A stretch of 64,000 nucleotides of DNA, from positions 748,072 to 812,071 of the forward strand of contig NZ_KI519609.1 in NCBI RefSeq assembly GCF_000483485.1, given 5' to 3'. This DNA is from Thiomicrorhabdus chilensis DSM 12352 (GTDB lineage Bacteria > Pseudomonadota > Gammaproteobacteria > Thiomicrospirales > Thiomicrospiraceae). The position numbers were made by a program, and so were the translations under genes. This document shows, piece by piece, positions 1 to 10,541 of the stretch (its first letter is position 1; the number at the start of each line of letters is the position of its first letter). The notes beneath the pieces are model-generated. The model was not told where the DNA came from. It did no database searches and saw nothing but the letters and a program-made list of their open reading frames with translations.

Positions 1-327
1 TGCGAAAATTAAGATGACAAGTGTTAACAGTCCGGCGGCCAAAGCGATACCGGCTTCTCCCATAAGGCGCATTGCGATGATCGTGGCAATGGAGGAGGCA
101 AAGATATTGACGAAATTGTTACCCAGTAAAATCACGCCAAGCAGGCGGTCGGGCGATTTAAGCAGTTTTTGAGCTCGAATCGCGGCTTTGTTTCCGGACT
201 TTGCATGATGTTTTAGGCGGTATTTATTGAGCGCCATCATGCCAGTTTCAGAGCTTGAGAAAAGAGCCGACAGTACGATAAGCAAAATCAGGATGCCGAA
301 CAGAATAGGAAGTTCTAGGGAGTTCAA
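1..327 (-). CDS. corB: CorB-like transporter / HlyC-CorC family membrane protein (partial, N-terminus)
   Basis: Only the first 109 codons are inside the window; the gene runs off the left edge. The translation begins with a hydrophobic helix and the family-typical stretch SSSETGMMALNKYRLKH, followed by a further membrane helix (GVILLGNNFVNIFASSIATII). This matches the DUF21 membrane domain of CorB/YfjD proteins, which are linked to magnesium and cobalt resistance or efflux. CBS and CorC domains would lie outside the window. The start is taken as TTG at 327 because an in-frame TGA lies three codons upstream and the N-terminus then matches the family. Its position beside ypjD and ffh is the same as in E. 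coli. Confidence 0.85.
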   Translation of the reverse strand, partial: MNSLELPILFGILILLIVLSALFSSSETGMMALNKYRLKHHAKSGNKAAIRAQKLLKSPDRLLGVILLGNNFVNIFASSIATIIAMRLMGEAGIALAAGLLTLVILIFA

Positions 328-467
328 TGCGGTTCAATTACATTATGGATTGGCTAAGAATTATAACGATTAATGATCCCATTAAAAAGAGTTTATCTCT
401 TTTTTTGTTGCCTTCATATTTGCATTGAGTTCGAGCTAACTGACTATTTTTAAATGGAATATTGGGT

Positions 468-1259
468 TTACTGGTAAATTCCGTATAAAATCAGTTCGGT
501 GCCGATATAACTTAAAACCAGAAAAACGTAAGCCCAGATTGTGTATTTGGCGGCTTTCTGTCCACGCCAGCCACGCTGGAAGTGGCCGACCAGAAAGGTG
601 GCATAAACCAACCAGGCCAAGATGGCGAAAAAGGTCTTGTGAATAAGGTGTTGCGCAAAGAGGTTTTCAATGAAAAACACACCACTCAATAAAGCAAAGC
701 TCAAAAACACAAAGCCGATAATGATCAGTTGAATCAGTATCTTTTCCATTGTCTGGAGCGGTGGCAGGGCTTTAAGCAGTGTCGAGAGCTGTTTTTTTCG
801 GAAGCGACGTTCCTGCAAGCTATATAAAATGGCTTGGGCGGTGGCCAGTCCCATGATGCTGTAGGCGGAGATTGAGATCAATACATGGCTTCCTAACTCA
901 TAAGGTAAAGGATGCATGTCGTTCAGACCAAGAGGGAGAACGGTGGTAAGGGCGGCCAGAGGAAAAATAAAAATGCCCAGTGTTTCCGTCTGTTTATTGA
1001 TGTTGGTAATCAGTAAAATCGAACTTCCGAGTAACGCAATTAAAGACAGTCCGTTTCCAAATCCGAATTGAATCTGATAGCCGTCCAATAAGGTTGTGCT
1101 CAAAGCGAAGCCATGCAGTAAAACCGCAACTAGGGCAATGCCCAGTATCTTGTGGCGAATAGAATCTTGAGTTTGGTTTTGCACTTTTTGCCACAACAGA
1201 AAGCTGGCGTAAAAGTAGAGCAGACTTGCGATCAATGCGCTGAAGCCACTTAGAATCAT
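468..1259 (-). CDS. ypjD: YpjD-type cytochrome c assembly family membrane protein
   Basis: A 263-residue polytopic inner-membrane protein with about eight hydrophobic helices and a central HVLISISAYSIMGLATAQA segment typical of the CcmC/CcsA-like haem-handling superfamily. In enterobacteria the YpjD gene sits between corB and ffh, as here, with ffh divergent. No WWD motif is evident, so a direct role in haem delivery is not shown. The function in the cell is unknown. Family assignment is firm from topology and synteny; biochemical role is not. Confidence 0.85.
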   Translation of the reverse strand: MILSGFSALIASLLYFYASFLLWQKVQNQTQDSIRHKILGIALVAVLLHGFALSTTLLDGYQIQFGFGNGLSLIALLGSSILLITNINKQTETLGIFIFPLAALTTVLPLGLNDMHPLPYELGSHVLISISAYSIMGLATAQAILYSLQERRFRKKQLSTLLKALPPLQTMEKILIQLIIIGFVFLSFALLSGVFFIENLFAQHLIHKTFFAILAWLVYATFLVGHFQRGWRGQKAAKYTIWAYVFLVLSYIGTELILYGIYQ

Positions 1260-1382
1260 GAAGTTGCAACCTTAAACAATGAGTTTATGAGTTTGAAGTC
1301 TGAATGCGTTCAGGTTCAATGCGATTCAGGGGTTATGCCTAACACTGGAGCAGAGGCTCCACTATTGGGCGGAATATTTAGT

Positions 1383-1388
1383 TATAAT
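1383..1388 (+). promoter_or_regulatory. Candidate -10 box of the ffh promoter
   Basis: A perfect TATAAT lies 107 bp before the ffh start, in the divergent ypjD/ffh spacer. No good -35 hexamer is seen at 16-18 bp, so this is only a candidate. Confidence 0.35.
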
Positions 1389-1494
1389 AGCGGAATTACA
1401 GTTTGAATAGAAGACTGATGCGTACTTTGCCTAAAGGATTTTTATAAAAGACCGGATGGCAATGGCATGGAGTCGATTTAGGAGAGTGACCGTC

Positions 1495-2880
1495 ATGTTT
1501 GACAATCTATCGGAACGTTTAACGAAAACCTTTAAATCCCTGAAAGGGCAAGGCCGTTTGACTGAAAGCAATATTAAGGATGCCTTGCGCGATGTGCGTA
1601 GAGCCCTGTTGGAAGCGGACGTTGCGCTGCCGGTGGTGAAGGATTTCATTGCTAAGGTTCAGGATCGCGCCGTCGGTCAGGAGGTTTCGACGAGTTTGAA
1701 TCCGGGTCAGGCATTCATCAAGATTGTTCGTGAACAATTGACAGAAGTCATGGGCCAGGAAGTGGAGCCTCTGAACTTCAATGTGGAACCGCCCGCCGTG
1801 ATTATGGTGGCCGGTTTGCAAGGGGCGGGTAAAACCACTTCTGTGGCCAAACTGGCTAAATGGCTGAAGGAACGTGAAAAGAAAAAGGTCATGGTGGTGT
1901 CGGCCGACGTATACCGTCCGGCCGCGATTAAGCAGTTGGAGACCTTGGCTGAGCAGGTGGATGTCATCTTTTATCCTTCTACGGCGGATCAGGATCCGGT
2001 TACGATCGCCAAGAACGCGCATCAGGAAGCGCGCAAGCAGTTTGCCGACGTATTGATTGTCGATACCGCAGGGCGATTGCACATTGATGATGAGATGATG
2101 CAGGAGATCAAACACCTTCACAGTAACATCAATCCTTGTGAAACCCTGTTTGTTGTCGATTCAATGACCGGGCAGGATGCCGCCAATACGGCCAAGGTGT
2201 TTAATGATGCCTTGCCGTTGACGGGTGTGATTCTGACCAAAACCGACGGGGATGCACGTGGTGGTGCCGCCCTTTCGATTCGCGAAATTACCGGTAAACC
2301 GATCAAGTTCATCGGGGCGGGTGAAAAAACCGATGCGTTGGAAACCTTCCATCCAGATCGTATGGCGGGTCGTATTTTGGGAATGGGCGATGTGCTCAGC
2401 CTGATTGACGAGGCCGAAGCCAAGATTGATAAAAAGAAAGCCGAGAAGTTTGCCAAGAAAATCCAGAAGTCCGGACAGTTTGATTTGGAGGATTTTTTAG
2501 AACAGTTACAGCAGATTCAAAAAATGGGCGGAGTTGGCGGTCTGATGGGCAAACTGCCGGGCATGGGGCAGCTCAAAGGCCAGTTAGATAATGACAAGGC
2601 GGAAGGCGAGTTCAGACGTCTTGAAGCCATTATCAATTCGATGACCAAGCATGAACGTGCGTTTCCCGCTGTGATTAAAGGCTCAAGAAAGCGCCGTATT
2701 GCGATGGGTTCAGGTACTTCAGTCCAGGATGTGAACAAATTGCTAAAACAATTCACCCAGATGCAGAAGATGATGAAGAAAGTCTCCAAAGGCGGTATGA
2801 AGAATATGATGCGCGGTATGGCCGGTAAGTTGCCGCCAGGCATGGGTGGAATGGGCGGTTTGCCGCCCGGTATGCGCTAA
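1495..2880 (+). CDS. ffh: Signal recognition particle GTPase Ffh
   Basis: Ffh binds 4.5S RNA and signal sequences of nascent membrane proteins and delivers ribosomes to FtsY. The 461-residue product shows the N domain, the G domain with P-loop GLQGAGKTT, DTAGRLH and TKTDGDARGG motifs, and a methionine-rich M domain ending in repeated GM/PPGM residues. The start ATG at 1495 is chosen over ATGs at 1456 and 1462 because GGAGAG lies about 8 bp upstream at 1481 and the product then begins MFDNLSERL as in the family. It is followed by the rpsP operon, as in E. coli. Confidence 0.97.
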   Translation: MFDNLSERLTKTFKSLKGQGRLTESNIKDALRDVRRALLEADVALPVVKDFIAKVQDRAVGQEVSTSLNPGQAFIKIVREQLTEVMGQEVEPLNFNVEPPAVIMVAGLQGAGKTTSVAKLAKWLKEREKKKVMVVSADVYRPAAIKQLETLAEQVDVIFYPSTADQDPVTIAKNAHQEARKQFADVLIVDTAGRLHIDDEMMQEIKHLHSNINPCETLFVVDSMTGQDAANTAKVFNDALPLTGVILTKTDGDARGGAALSIREITGKPIKFIGAGEKTDALETFHPDRMAGRILGMGDVLSLIDEAEAKIDKKKAEKFAKKIQKSGQFDLEDFLEQLQQIQKMGGVGGLMGKLPGMGQLKGQLDNDKAEGEFRRLEAIINSMTKHERAFPAVIKGSRKRRIAMGSGTSVQDVNKLLKQFTQMQKMMKKVSKGGMKNMMRGMAGKLPPGMGGMGGLPPGMR

Positions 2881-2948
2881 AGTATTTTAAGATCGGCACT
2901 TAAAGCGTTGAGCGACGATTGTAAATACAAATAAAATGACATAACTGT

Positions 2949-2977
2949 TTGAAACGGCAGTTCTTTATCTGTATAAT
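2949..2977 (+). promoter_or_regulatory. Sigma70 promoter of the rpsP-rimM-trmD-rplS operon
   Basis: TTGAAA at 2949-2954 and TATAAT at 2972-2977 are separated by exactly 17 bp. The expected start of transcription near 2984 leaves a leader of about 85 nt before rpsP. Confidence 0.8.
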
Positions 2978-3069
2978 TCCGCTTTTCGCTCATTGTGGGT
3001 GAAATTTAACTAGAAGAAATTGTTGGAGAGACTCCTCTTCATCGCCTGATTTAAATATTGGAGAACAAA

Positions 3070-3306
3070 ATGGTAGTAGTTCGTTTAGCCCGTGGTGGTT
3101 CAAAAAAGCGTCCTTTTTATAAAATCGTTGTTGCTGATCAGCGTAATTCAACCACTGGCCGTTTCATCGAGCAAGTTGGTTTCTATAACCCTGTAGCAAG
3201 TGGAAATGAAGAAAAAATCCGTTTAGATCAGGCGCGCATTGATCACTGGGTTGCACAAGGTGCACAGCTTAGCCCACGTGTGAAAAGCATCGTTAAAAGC
3301 GCTTAA
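3070..3306 (+). CDS. rpsP: 30S ribosomal protein S16
   Basis: A 78-residue basic protein beginning [21 protein letters not shown], the signature of bS16, an assembly protein of the small subunit 5' domain. The start is placed at 3070 because GGAGAA lies just upstream at 3060 and no homolog carries the four residues that an earlier codon would add. First gene of the rpsP-rimM-trmD-rplS operon behind a near-consensus promoter. Confidence 0.97.
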   Translation: MVVVRLARGGSKKRPFYKIVVADQRNSTTGRFIEQVGFYNPVASGNEEKIRLDQARIDHWVAQGAQLSPRVKSIVKSA

Positions 3307-3333
3307 TCTCACACTGAATTGAGCCGATAATTT

Positions 3334-3858
3334 ATGTCTAACAGTTCTGCTGATGAGAAAATAGTTGTTGGCCAAATCAACGGAATTTTTGGTGTTCAGG
3401 GTTGGGTGAAGATTTTTTCCCATACCGATCCGCGCGCCAATATTCTCGACTACTCGCCGTGGTGGATACGCTGCAAAGGTGAGTGGAAACAAGTTAAGGT
3501 ATTGGACAGCAAGGTACAGCAGGGTGGTAAAACCTTAGTCGCCTTGTTGGAAAATGTCCACGATCGCGATCTGGCCCGTGAATTTATGGGATGTGAGATC
3601 GCCATTGAACGCTCCCAGCTGGTGAATCCGGCTGAGGAGCTGTACTGGATAGATTTGATTGGGTGTCAGGTTTCTACTCAAGAGGGCATTGTGCTGGGTG
3701 AAGTGACCGGATTGGTCGAAACCGGAGCGCATGATGTACTTAGGGTAGAAGGGCCGCACGGTGATTTGATTCCGTTTGTGATGGACGAGTTCATTCGTTC
3801 GGTAGACCTGGACACTAAACAGATTGTTGTCAACTGGGAAGTGGAAGCGGAACAGTGA
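3334..3858 (+). CDS. rimM: Ribosome maturation factor RimM
   Basis: A 174-residue protein with the N-terminal RimM beta-barrel ([21 protein letters not shown]) and a C-terminal PRC barrel ([12 protein letters not shown] ... [21 protein letters not shown]). RimM binds S19 and helps mature the 3' domain of 16S rRNA. Its stop codon TGA overlaps the GTG start of trmD, which implies translational coupling. Confidence 0.95.
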   Translation: MSNSSADEKIVVGQINGIFGVQGWVKIFSHTDPRANILDYSPWWIRCKGEWKQVKVLDSKVQQGGKTLVALLENVHDRDLAREFMGCEIAIERSQLVNPAEELYWIDLIGCQVSTQEGIVLGEVTGLVETGAHDVLRVEGPHGDLIPFVMDEFIRSVDLDTKQIVVNWEVEAEQ

Positions 3859-4535
3859 GGTTTGATGTGATTACCTTATTTCCGGAGATGTTTAGCGCAT
3901 TGACGGAGTCAGGGGTGAGCCGTCGAGCGTTGCAATCTGAATTATACGATTTAAAGACCTGGAATCCTCGTCAGTTTACAACGGATAAACATAAGACGGT
4001 GGATGACCGTCCTTATGGCGGTGGACCGGGCATGGTGATGATGTATCAGCCACTTAAGGATACGATCAGCGCCATTAAGGCAGAGAGTCCGGCCAAGCCT
4101 CACGTGGTGTATTTGTCACCACAAGGCAGGCCTTTGACTCAGGCGAAAGTGGCTGAATTGGCCCAATATGACCAAATAACGTTGTTATGTGGTCGTTATG
4201 AAGGGGTTGACGAGCGCCTGCTGGTTTCTGAGGTGGACGAAGAGATCAGTATTGGCGATTTTGTTGTCAGTGGCGGAGAGTTGCCTGCAATGATGCTGAT
4301 GGACGCCGTGATTCGTTTGATTCCCGGAGCCCTAGGTCATCATCAATCTGCTGAACAGGATTCGTTTTCGGACGGCTTGCTGGATTGCCCGCATTATACT
4401 CGACCCGAAGTTGTCGATGAAATGGCGGTTCCCAGTGTGTTGTTGGAAGGCAATCACGCTAAAATCGATGCCTGGAGGCAGGCGCAAAAGTTGGAGCGCA
4501 CGCAGAAGCGACGTCCTGACTTATTAAACAATTAG
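3855..4535 (+). CDS. trmD: tRNA (guanine-N1-)-methyltransferase TrmD
   Basis: TrmD methylates G37 of tRNAs using S-adenosylmethionine and prevents frameshifting. The sequence has the SPOUT trefoil-knot motifs [21 protein letters not shown] and [17 protein letters not shown]. Translation starts at GTG 3855, overlapping the rimM stop by four bases (GTGA); the product then begins [13 protein letters not shown] as in the family. At 226 residues it is about 30 residues shorter than the E. coli enzyme, the loss being in the C-terminal helical tail. Confidence 0.95.
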   Translation: MRFDVITLFPEMFSALTESGVSRRALQSELYDLKTWNPRQFTTDKHKTVDDRPYGGGPGMVMMYQPLKDTISAIKAESPAKPHVVYLSPQGRPLTQAKVAELAQYDQITLLCGRYEGVDERLLVSEVDEEISIGDFVVSGGELPAMMLMDAVIRLIPGALGHHQSAEQDSFSDGLLDCPHYTRPEVVDEMAVPSVLLEGNHAKIDAWRQAQKLERTQKRRPDLLNN

Positions 4536-4657
4536 GGTTCAACCTCTGGCCAGCGAGCCTGGCGAATGTTGGATGAATGCAAGAGAAAATGGACTCAGGT
4601 TGCATTTTCGGGTTTGAATCCAAAAAGGGTTCAGACAAAAAATCGGAGAGCTTAAAG

Positions 4658-5002
4658 ATGAGCGATATCATCAAGCGTATTGAAGCGGAACAAATGACTA
4701 AGGAAATCCCTACATTTGGTCCGGGTGACACAGTGGTTGTTAAAGTTAAAGTAATCGAAGGTAAAAACGAACGTCTTCAGGCTTATGAAGGTGTGGTTAT
4801 CGCGAAGAAAAATCGCGGCATCAACTCTAACTTCATCGTGCGTAAGATTTCACATGGTGTAGGTGTTGAGCGTACTTTCCAAACTTACAGCCCGTTGGTT
4901 GACAGTATTGAAGTTAAGCGTCGCGGTGATGTTCGTCGTGCCAAACTTTACTACCTACGTGACTTGTCTGGTAAAGCGGCTCGTATCAAAGAAAAAGTAT
5001 AA
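4658..5002 (+). CDS. rplS: 50S ribosomal protein L19
   Basis: A 114-residue bL19 ([12 protein letters not shown] ... [16 protein letters not shown] ... [21 protein letters not shown]), which sits at the subunit interface. The start at 4658 follows a GGAGAG site at 4645. The frame stays open for 27 codons upstream with two ATGs, but that part looks unrelated to L19 and lies in an AT-rich leader that can pair weakly around 4612-4636. Last gene of the operon, followed by a strong terminator. Confidence 0.96.
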   Translation: MSDIIKRIEAEQMTKEIPTFGPGDTVVVKVKVIEGKNERLQAYEGVVIAKKNRGINSNFIVRKISHGVGVERTFQTYSPLVDSIEVKRRGDVRRAKLYYLRDLSGKAARIKEKV

Positions 5003-5027
5003 TTTTTCTCGATCATGCCAAATTCAG

Positions 5028-5053
5028 AAAACGCCCTTTTTAGGGCGTTTTTT
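5028..5053 (+). terminator. Rho-independent terminator after rplS
   Basis: AAACGCCC and GGGCGTTT form a perfect stem around a TTTTTA loop, followed by a T-run. Confidence 0.92.
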
Positions 5054-5115
5054 GTATCTGTTTGACGTTTCCGACAACCAGTCGTTTTACATTGGTATTT
5101 GGTATACTTCAGTTT

Positions 5116-6033
5116 ATGCATCACTCCGATTATTCAATAGAAGCCTCCCCCCTTGTTACAGAGTTTTTGGACTATCTGAGGATATCCGAAGGCCTGAGTG
5201 CCAATACCCTTTCCGCTTATCAAAAAGACCTTCAAATCTACCAGGCCTGGTGGTTTTCAAAAGTTCAAAACACCGCAATCGAAACGGTTAGCAAAAACGA
5301 ACTGGAAGATTTTATGTTCGGTCTTCATGAACAAGGTCGCAGTCAAAAGAGTAATGCACGTCTGCTGTCGACCTTAAAGCGTTTTTACCGCTGGGGTGTC
5401 ACTCAGAATCGCTTCGATTCAGATCCGACCACCTTGATGAAGTCCCCCAAAACACCAAAGTCGATTCCGACCGTGATCAGTGAACAGCAGGTTGAAGTTC
5501 TTTTAAATACACCGGATGTAACGACGGCTTTAGGATTGCGCGACCGTGCCATTTTGGAGTTGATGTACGCCTCGGGTTTGAGGGTTTCAGAGGTGGTTGA
5601 ATTGCCGTTTGAACAGTTGAATTTATCGGCGGGCCTGGTGCAGGTGACAGGAAAGGGGAGTAAGGAGCGTATTGTGCCGATTGGTGAGGTGGCAATCGAG
5701 TGGGTTGAACGTTATCTGCAGAGTTCCCGTCCGCTTCTGGTGAGACAAAAGTGGGTATCGACTCTGTTTGTCTCTAGACTGGGTCGTCCCATGACCCGGC
5801 AGACTTTATGGCACAGAGTCAATAATCTGGCATTTCAGGCGGGCATTCAAGGAAAGCTTTCACCACACGGTTTACGTCATGCCTTTGCAACCCATTTGAT
5901 CAATCATGGGGCTGACTTGCGGACGGTTCAATTGTTGTTGGGGCACAGCGATTTATCGACCACGCAGATCTATACGCATGTCGCCAAAGAACGCCTGCAC
6001 CGCATCCATCAACAGCATCATCCTCGTGGTTAG
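5116..6033 (+). CDS. xerD: Site-specific tyrosine recombinase XerD
   Basis: XerD resolves chromosome dimers at dif together with XerC under FtsK control. The 305-residue product has the SAM-like core-binding N-domain (VTEFLDYLRISEGLSANTLSAYQKDL) and the catalytic set: R in GLRVSEVV, K in TGKGSKERIVP, HGLR, the GHS histidine, and the nucleophile Y in TTQIYTHV. XerD rather than XerC is favoured because dsbC follows, as in E. coli. The start at 5116 matches the family; an earlier in-frame ATG at 5062 lies in the terminator region. A TATACT at 5103 would put the transcript start almost on the ATG, so a leaderless message is possible. One CAGGCCTG copy lies inside (5242). Confidence 0.94.
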   Translation: MHHSDYSIEASPLVTEFLDYLRISEGLSANTLSAYQKDLQIYQAWWFSKVQNTAIETVSKNELEDFMFGLHEQGRSQKSNARLLSTLKRFYRWGVTQNRFDSDPTTLMKSPKTPKSIPTVISEQQVEVLLNTPDVTTALGLRDRAILELMYASGLRVSEVVELPFEQLNLSAGLVQVTGKGSKERIVPIGEVAIEWVERYLQSSRPLLVRQKWVSTLFVSRLGRPMTRQTLWHRVNNLAFQAGIQGKLSPHGLRHAFATHLINHGADLRTVQLLLGHSDLSTTQIYTHVAKERLHRIHQQHHPRG

Positions 6034-6106
6034 TTCAGTTGAGTTGTAATATAAATATGTTATAGTTCATTAACTAAATTAATGCTGTGAACAGGAATCT
6101 TATATC

Positions 6107-6823
6107 ATGCACTTTCTTAAAAAGTCGGCGATCGCTTTAGGCTTGGCAACCATATTTTCGTCCATTGCGATTGCAGACGATAAACAGGTCATACAAGCCC
6201 AATTGAATAAAATCATTCCAAATGCTCCTCAGGCACAAATAGAACCCAGTGTGGTTTCAGGCCTGTATGAAGTTTCTGTCGGTCCTATGGTGATCTACAT
6301 GACGGCGGATGGCCAATATGTTTTCAATGGCAGTTTAATCAATCTGGAAACTCGCGAAAACTTGACCGATACCGCTAAGTCCGAGGCTCGTAAACAGGCT
6401 ATGAGTAAAGTCGCAATCGATTCAATGATTGTCTATCCGGCCAAAGGTGATGAGAAGCATCATATTACGGTGTTTACCGATATCGATTGTCCATATTGCC
6501 ATAAAATGCATAAAGAGATTCCCGCTTTGAATGAAGCGGGTATCACGGTGCGTTATTTATCCTATCCTCGTGCGGGCATGGGGTCGCCGTCCTATAAAAA
6601 AGCGGTGTCTGTCTGGTGTTCCGACAAGCCGGCAGAGCAAATGAATCTGGCCATGAAAGGGCAGGCGATTGAGCCTAAAAACTGCAAAAACCCGGTTGCC
6701 GAGCACATGCAGCAGGCGCAGGTATTTGGTGTGAATGGCACACCGAATATCATTTTGGACAATGGTGCTATGTTGCCAGGTTATGTACCGGCTAAAGAGG
6801 TGATTAAGATTTTACAGCGTTAA
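6107..6823 (+). CDS. dsbC: Periplasmic disulfide isomerase DsbC
   Basis: DsbC reshuffles wrong disulfides in the periplasm and is kept reduced by DsbD. The 238-residue precursor has a signal peptide (KKSAIALGLATIFSSIAIA, cleavage before DDKQ), an N-terminal dimerisation domain and a thioredoxin fold with the active site CPYC at residues 128-131. Two further cysteines near residues 174 and 196 fit the structural disulfide. The cis-proline motif is GVNGTPNIIL. Neighbour xerD is typical. One CAGGCCTG copy lies at 6258. Confidence 0.95.
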   Translation: MHFLKKSAIALGLATIFSSIAIADDKQVIQAQLNKIIPNAPQAQIEPSVVSGLYEVSVGPMVIYMTADGQYVFNGSLINLETRENLTDTAKSEARKQAMSKVAIDSMIVYPAKGDEKHHITVFTDIDCPYCHKMHKEIPALNEAGITVRYLSYPRAGMGSPSYKKAVSVWCSDKPAEQMNLAMKGQAIEPKNCKNPVAEHMQQAQVFGVNGTPNIILDNGAMLPGYVPAKEVIKILQR

Positions 6824-6874
6824 AGGTCGTGCTTGCCGCTGTAATGGCAAGGATAGTGAAATCCGGTTGGTACA

Positions 6875-6900
6875 AAAAAGCCCTCTTTCGAGGGCTTTTT
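6875..6900. terminator. Bidirectional terminator between dsbC and the SH3 gene
   Basis: AAAAAGCCCTC and GAGGGCTTTTT form a symmetrical hairpin with A- and T-tracts, so it can stop transcription from both convergent genes. Confidence 0.9.
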
Positions 6901-6918
6901 GGTTGAAGCGACTGGAGT

Positions 6919-7617
6919 TTATATTTCACCCCATTTCTGGCGTTTTTTGGGGATTCGGAAGAATCGACCCAGCAATAAGCCTAATAATAGCACTCCACCA
7001 CCCGTCAGGAACCATTGGCGTTTAATCGCATCATCGGATTGGTCCACCTGCTCACGCATAATGGCATTTTCATCTTCCAATCGTGAAAGACGGGTCTTCA
7101 TCGCCTGATTTTGCTCATCTAGTTGTACCGCATTACTGGAAATCTCTTTGAGGCGATTGAGTTCCTGGGTAATTTCAAACTTGTCCTGTTTGACCGTTTT
7201 AAGTTCGTCGCTGGTTTCGGCATAACGGGTTTGCAAGGTGTCCAATTCTTGTTTGAGGTCATTGAACTTGGCCTCTATAGCCGTTGTTTTCTCAATCTGA
7301 ACCGCGAGTCGTTCTTTGGCAATCGGTTGGTTTTCAAGCATGCTTGAGGGCATCCAGCCGATGCTGCCGCTGTACTGGATTTTGGCCCAGCCTGATTGGT
7401 CGACTTCGAGTAATTTGACCGCCTTGCCGGAAGGAATCATGCGTTTGATGCGGTACTTTGTGCTGGATCCCGAACGCATCGGGACTTCAATCGAATCGGT
7501 AATGTAACGCGTACTGCCCGCTGAAGACTCTGCTGCAGCCACAGGATTCGACAGGCCGAAGCCAATGACTAAGACAGGAATGAGGCCAAGCGTTTTAAAG
7601 TTGTTGAATCTTTTCAT
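6919..7617 (-). CDS. YgiM-like SH3-domain membrane protein (TIGR04211 type)
   Basis: The 232-residue product has a signal peptide ([22 protein letters not shown]), a bacterial SH3 domain at about residues 33-95 ([20 protein letters not shown] ... GWMPSSML), a long coiled coil at about 105-195, and one C-terminal membrane helix ([19 protein letters not shown]) with a basic tail. The architecture matches the YgiM/TIGR04211 family, whose exact role is unknown; SH3b domains often bind cell wall. The start overlaps the last 23 bp of valS, so it is probably translated from the same message. Confidence 0.85.
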   Translation of the reverse strand: MKRFNNFKTLGLIPVLVIGFGLSNPVAAAESSAGSTRYITDSIEVPMRSGSSTKYRIKRMIPSGKAVKLLEVDQSGWAKIQYSGSIGWMPSSMLENQPIAKERLAVQIEKTTAIEAKFNDLKQELDTLQTRYAETSDELKTVKQDKFEITQELNRLKEISSNAVQLDEQNQAMKTRLSRLEDENAIMREQVDQSDDAIKRQWFLTGGGVLLLGLLLGRFFRIPKKRQKWGEI

Positions 7618-10366
7618 GCTGTTCCTTTAAGTTTTTCAGCGCTGTTTCATAATCACTAAGTTTTTGACGTTCTTTGTTTACCACGGCTTCCGGTGCTTTG
7701 GCGACAAAGCTTTCGTTATTCAGTTTGCCGCCAAGACGTTTGATTTCACCATCAAGCTTGCCGATTTCTTTGTCGAGTCGTGCCAGTTCCGCAGTTTTGT
7801 CGATGAGACCCGCCATCGGGATCAATACCTTCATCTCTCCAACCAGGCTGACGGCCGATTCCGGTGCATCCGCCTCATTTTCCAGTACGGTAATGTCTTC
7901 GAGTTTGGCCAAGGTTTGCAGGAATATTCGGTTGTTATTTAACCAGGCCTGGTCATTTTCATTCAAGCCCGCCAATAACACCGGAAGTACCTTGCTTGGG
8001 GCGATGTCCATCTCTGAGCGGATTTTGCGTACGCCAACGATGAATTGTTTGACCCATTCCAGTTCAGCAACCGCTGAGGAGTCGATCTTACTTTCATCGG
8101 CCTGAGGGTAAGGCTCCAGCATGATGGTCTCACCCTGCTTGCCAGCGAGGGGAGCGACCGCTTGCCAGGCCTCTTCGGTAATGAATGGAATGATTGGGTG
8201 TAGCAATCGCAACAAGGATTCAAGTACACGCACCAAGGTTTTACGGGTGCCGCGTTTGGCGGTATCAGAGCTGTCAGTGCTGTTTAATATCGGTTTGGAC
8301 AGTTCAAGATACCAGTCACAATATTCGTTCCAGGTGAACTCATAGAGGGTATTGGCCGCCAAATCAAAACGGTAGCTTTCAAAGTGCTTGGCTACTTCTA
8401 TTTCGACTTCCTGCAGGCGCGAGGTAATCCAGCGGTCCGCCAATGAAAGTTCGGTGGCGGCATTCTCGTCTACACCGGTGTCATAACCCTCGGTGTTCAT
8501 TAATACGTAACGCGTGGCGTTCCAGAGTTTGTTACAGAAGTTACGGTAACCTTCGGCGCGATTCAGGTCAAAACGGATGTCACGACCAGTCGATGCCAAG
8601 GAGGCAAAGGTGAAGCGCATTGCATCCGTGCCGTAAGCGGGAATGCCGTCGGCAAACTGTCTGCGGGTCGCTTTTTCGATTTTTGCGGCCTTTTCTGGCT
8701 GCATCATGCCATAGGTACGTTTGGAGACCAGGTCTTCAAGTTCAATGCCGTCAATCAAGTCGATCGGGTCGAGTACGTTGCCTTTTGATTTCGACATCTT
8801 CTGACCTTCACCGTCTCTGACCAGTCCGTGAACGTAAACCTGTTTAAAGGGAACTTCACCGGTGAACTTCAAGGTCATCATGATCATGCGGGCGACCCAG
8901 AAGAAAATGATGTCGAATCCGGTGACCAATACGGAAGTAGGATGGAATTTTTCCAGCTCAGGAGTTTTTTCAGGCCAGCCCAGAGTTGAGAAAGTCCATA
9001 GTGCTGAGCTAAACCAGGTGTCCAGAACATCGTCATCCTGTTTAAGTGGGACGTCAGCCGCAAGATTGTGTTTTTCACGCACTTCCGCTTCTGAGCGACC
9101 TACATAAATCTTGCCGTTTTCATCGTACCAGGCCGGGATGCGGTGCCCCCACCAGATTTGGCGAGAAATACACCAGTCCTGAATATTGTTCATCCATTCA
9201 AAATAGGTATTTTCCCAGTTTTTGGGTACGAACTCGATGTCGCCGTTCTTGACGGCATCAATGGCTGGTTTCGCCAAGGATTCGACCGCAACATACCATT
9301 GGTCGGTAAGCAGAGGTTCAATGACGGCATGGGAGCGGTCGCCGCGAGGCACCATCAAGGTATGAGGTTTGATGTCTTCCATCAAATCCTGGCTTTCCAA
9401 ATCGGCGATGATCTGTTTACGGGCTTCATAACGGTCCAGGCCTTGGTATTTTTCAGGCGCTTCTTCGTTGATGGTGGCATCAATGGTGAAGATGTTAAGC
9501 ATGGGCAGGTTATGGCGTTTCCCCATCTCGTAGTCATTGAAATCGTGCGCCGGGGTGATCTTTACACAACCTGTACCGAATTCAAGATCGACATAGTCAT
9601 CGGCGATAATAGGGATCTCACGGCCGACGAGCGGTAGGGTAATGGTCTTGCCAATCAGGTTCTGGTAACGTTCGTCGTCGGGGTGAACCGCAACGGCCTG
9701 ATCCCCAAGCATGGTTTCGGGACGGGTGGTGGCCACCACCAGATGTCCTGAACCATCGGTGAGCGGATAGCGCATATGCCAAAGGTTGCCTTGCTCTTCT
9801 TCGGAAATAACCTCCAGGTCTGAGACAGCAGTATGCAAAACCGGATCCCAGTTGACCAGACGTTTACCGCGGTAGATGAGGTTTTCTTCATAAAGTTGAA
9901 CAAAGACTTCCTTGACGGCATTGGAAAGGCCGTCATCCATGGTAAAGCGTTCACGAGACCAGTCTGGAGAGGCTCCCAGGCGACGAAGTTGTTTGGTGAT
10001 GGTGCCACCGGATTCTTCTTTCCATTCCCAGATTTTTTCAATGAATGCCTCGCGCCCCACATCGTGACGACTTAGTCCCTTGGCGGCCAGCTGGCGTTCC
10101 ACAACCATCTGTGTGGCGATTCCGGCATGGTCTGTTCCCGGCTGCCAAAGCGTATCATTGCCTTTCATGCGGTGATAACGAACCAAGGTGTCCATGATGG
10201 TGTCCTGGAAGGCATGGCCCATATGCAGGCTCCCCGTGACATTCGGCGGGGGGATCATGATCGAATATGGGGCTGCATCATTGTATTGCGGCTTAAAATA
10301 CCCTTTGTTTTCCCAGGTCTGATACCACTTTGTTTCAATTGTATTGGGGTCGAAATGCTTTTCCAT
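7595..10366 (-). CDS. valS: Valyl-tRNA synthetase
   Basis: ValRS charges tRNA-Val and edits misactivated threonine. The 923-residue protein has the class I signature as [15 protein letters not shown], the KMSKS loop as [10 protein letters not shown], the CP1 editing domain ([13 protein letters not shown] ... [15 protein letters not shown]), an anticodon-binding domain and a C-terminal tRNA-binding coiled coil ([19 protein letters not shown]). Length is normal. No T-box or attenuator is apparent upstream. One CAGGCCTG copy lies at 7944. Confidence 0.97.
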   Translation of the reverse strand: MEKHFDPNTIETKWYQTWENKGYFKPQYNDAAPYSIMIPPPNVTGSLHMGHAFQDTIMDTLVRYHRMKGNDTLWQPGTDHAGIATQMVVERQLAAKGLSRHDVGREAFIEKIWEWKEESGGTITKQLRRLGASPDWSRERFTMDDGLSNAVKEVFVQLYEENLIYRGKRLVNWDPVLHTAVSDLEVISEEEQGNLWHMRYPLTDGSGHLVVATTRPETMLGDQAVAVHPDDERYQNLIGKTITLPLVGREIPIIADDYVDLEFGTGCVKITPAHDFNDYEMGKRHNLPMLNIFTIDATINEEAPEKYQGLDRYEARKQIIADLESQDLMEDIKPHTLMVPRGDRSHAVIEPLLTDQWYVAVESLAKPAIDAVKNGDIEFVPKNWENTYFEWMNNIQDWCISRQIWWGHRIPAWYDENGKIYVGRSEAEVREKHNLAADVPLKQDDDVLDTWFSSALWTFSTLGWPEKTPELEKFHPTSVLVTGFDIIFFWVARMIMMTLKFTGEVPFKQVYVHGLVRDGEGQKMSKSKGNVLDPIDLIDGIELEDLVSKRTYGMMQPEKAAKIEKATRRQFADGIPAYGTDAMRFTFASLASTGRDIRFDLNRAEGYRNFCNKLWNATRYVLMNTEGYDTGVDENAATELSLADRWITSRLQEVEIEVAKHFESYRFDLAANTLYEFTWNEYCDWYLELSKPILNSTDSSDTAKRGTRKTLVRVLESLLRLLHPIIPFITEEAWQAVAPLAGKQGETIMLEPYPQADESKIDSSAVAELEWVKQFIVGVRKIRSEMDIAPSKVLPVLLAGLNENDQAWLNNNRIFLQTLAKLEDITVLENEADAPESAVSLVGEMKVLIPMAGLIDKTAELARLDKEIGKLDGEIKRLGGKLNNESFVAKAPEAVVNKERQKLSDYETALKNLKEQHEKIQQL

Positions 10367-10460
10367 TGGTCTCTTGAATTTGTGAAAGTAATAAGCCCAA
10401 AATTATAGCAAAGAGCCGTGGCCCTTGTTGGGCTGTTGAAAGGATTTTTTGAATGAGGAC

Positions 10461-10488
10461 AAAAAAAATCGGCCAGTTTTTGACCGAT
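10461..10488 (-). terminator. Terminator after the flagellin gene
   Basis: Read on the minus strand, ATCGGTC pairs with GGCCGAT (one G-T pair) and is followed by eight T residues. It separates the flagellin gene from valS. Confidence 0.75.
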
Positions 10489-10541
10489 GAATGCTTCTAG
10501 GAGGAAGACATAAAGAAAAGAAAATACAGTCTTGAACTGCG

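Noticed and set aside
4577-4657. In-frame N-terminal extension of L19
   Set aside because: The extra 27 residues do not fit the L19 family, and a proper ribosome site precedes the ATG at 4658.
9143-9637. 164-codon open frame opposite valS
   Set aside because: Antisense shadow of a conserved synthetase gene.
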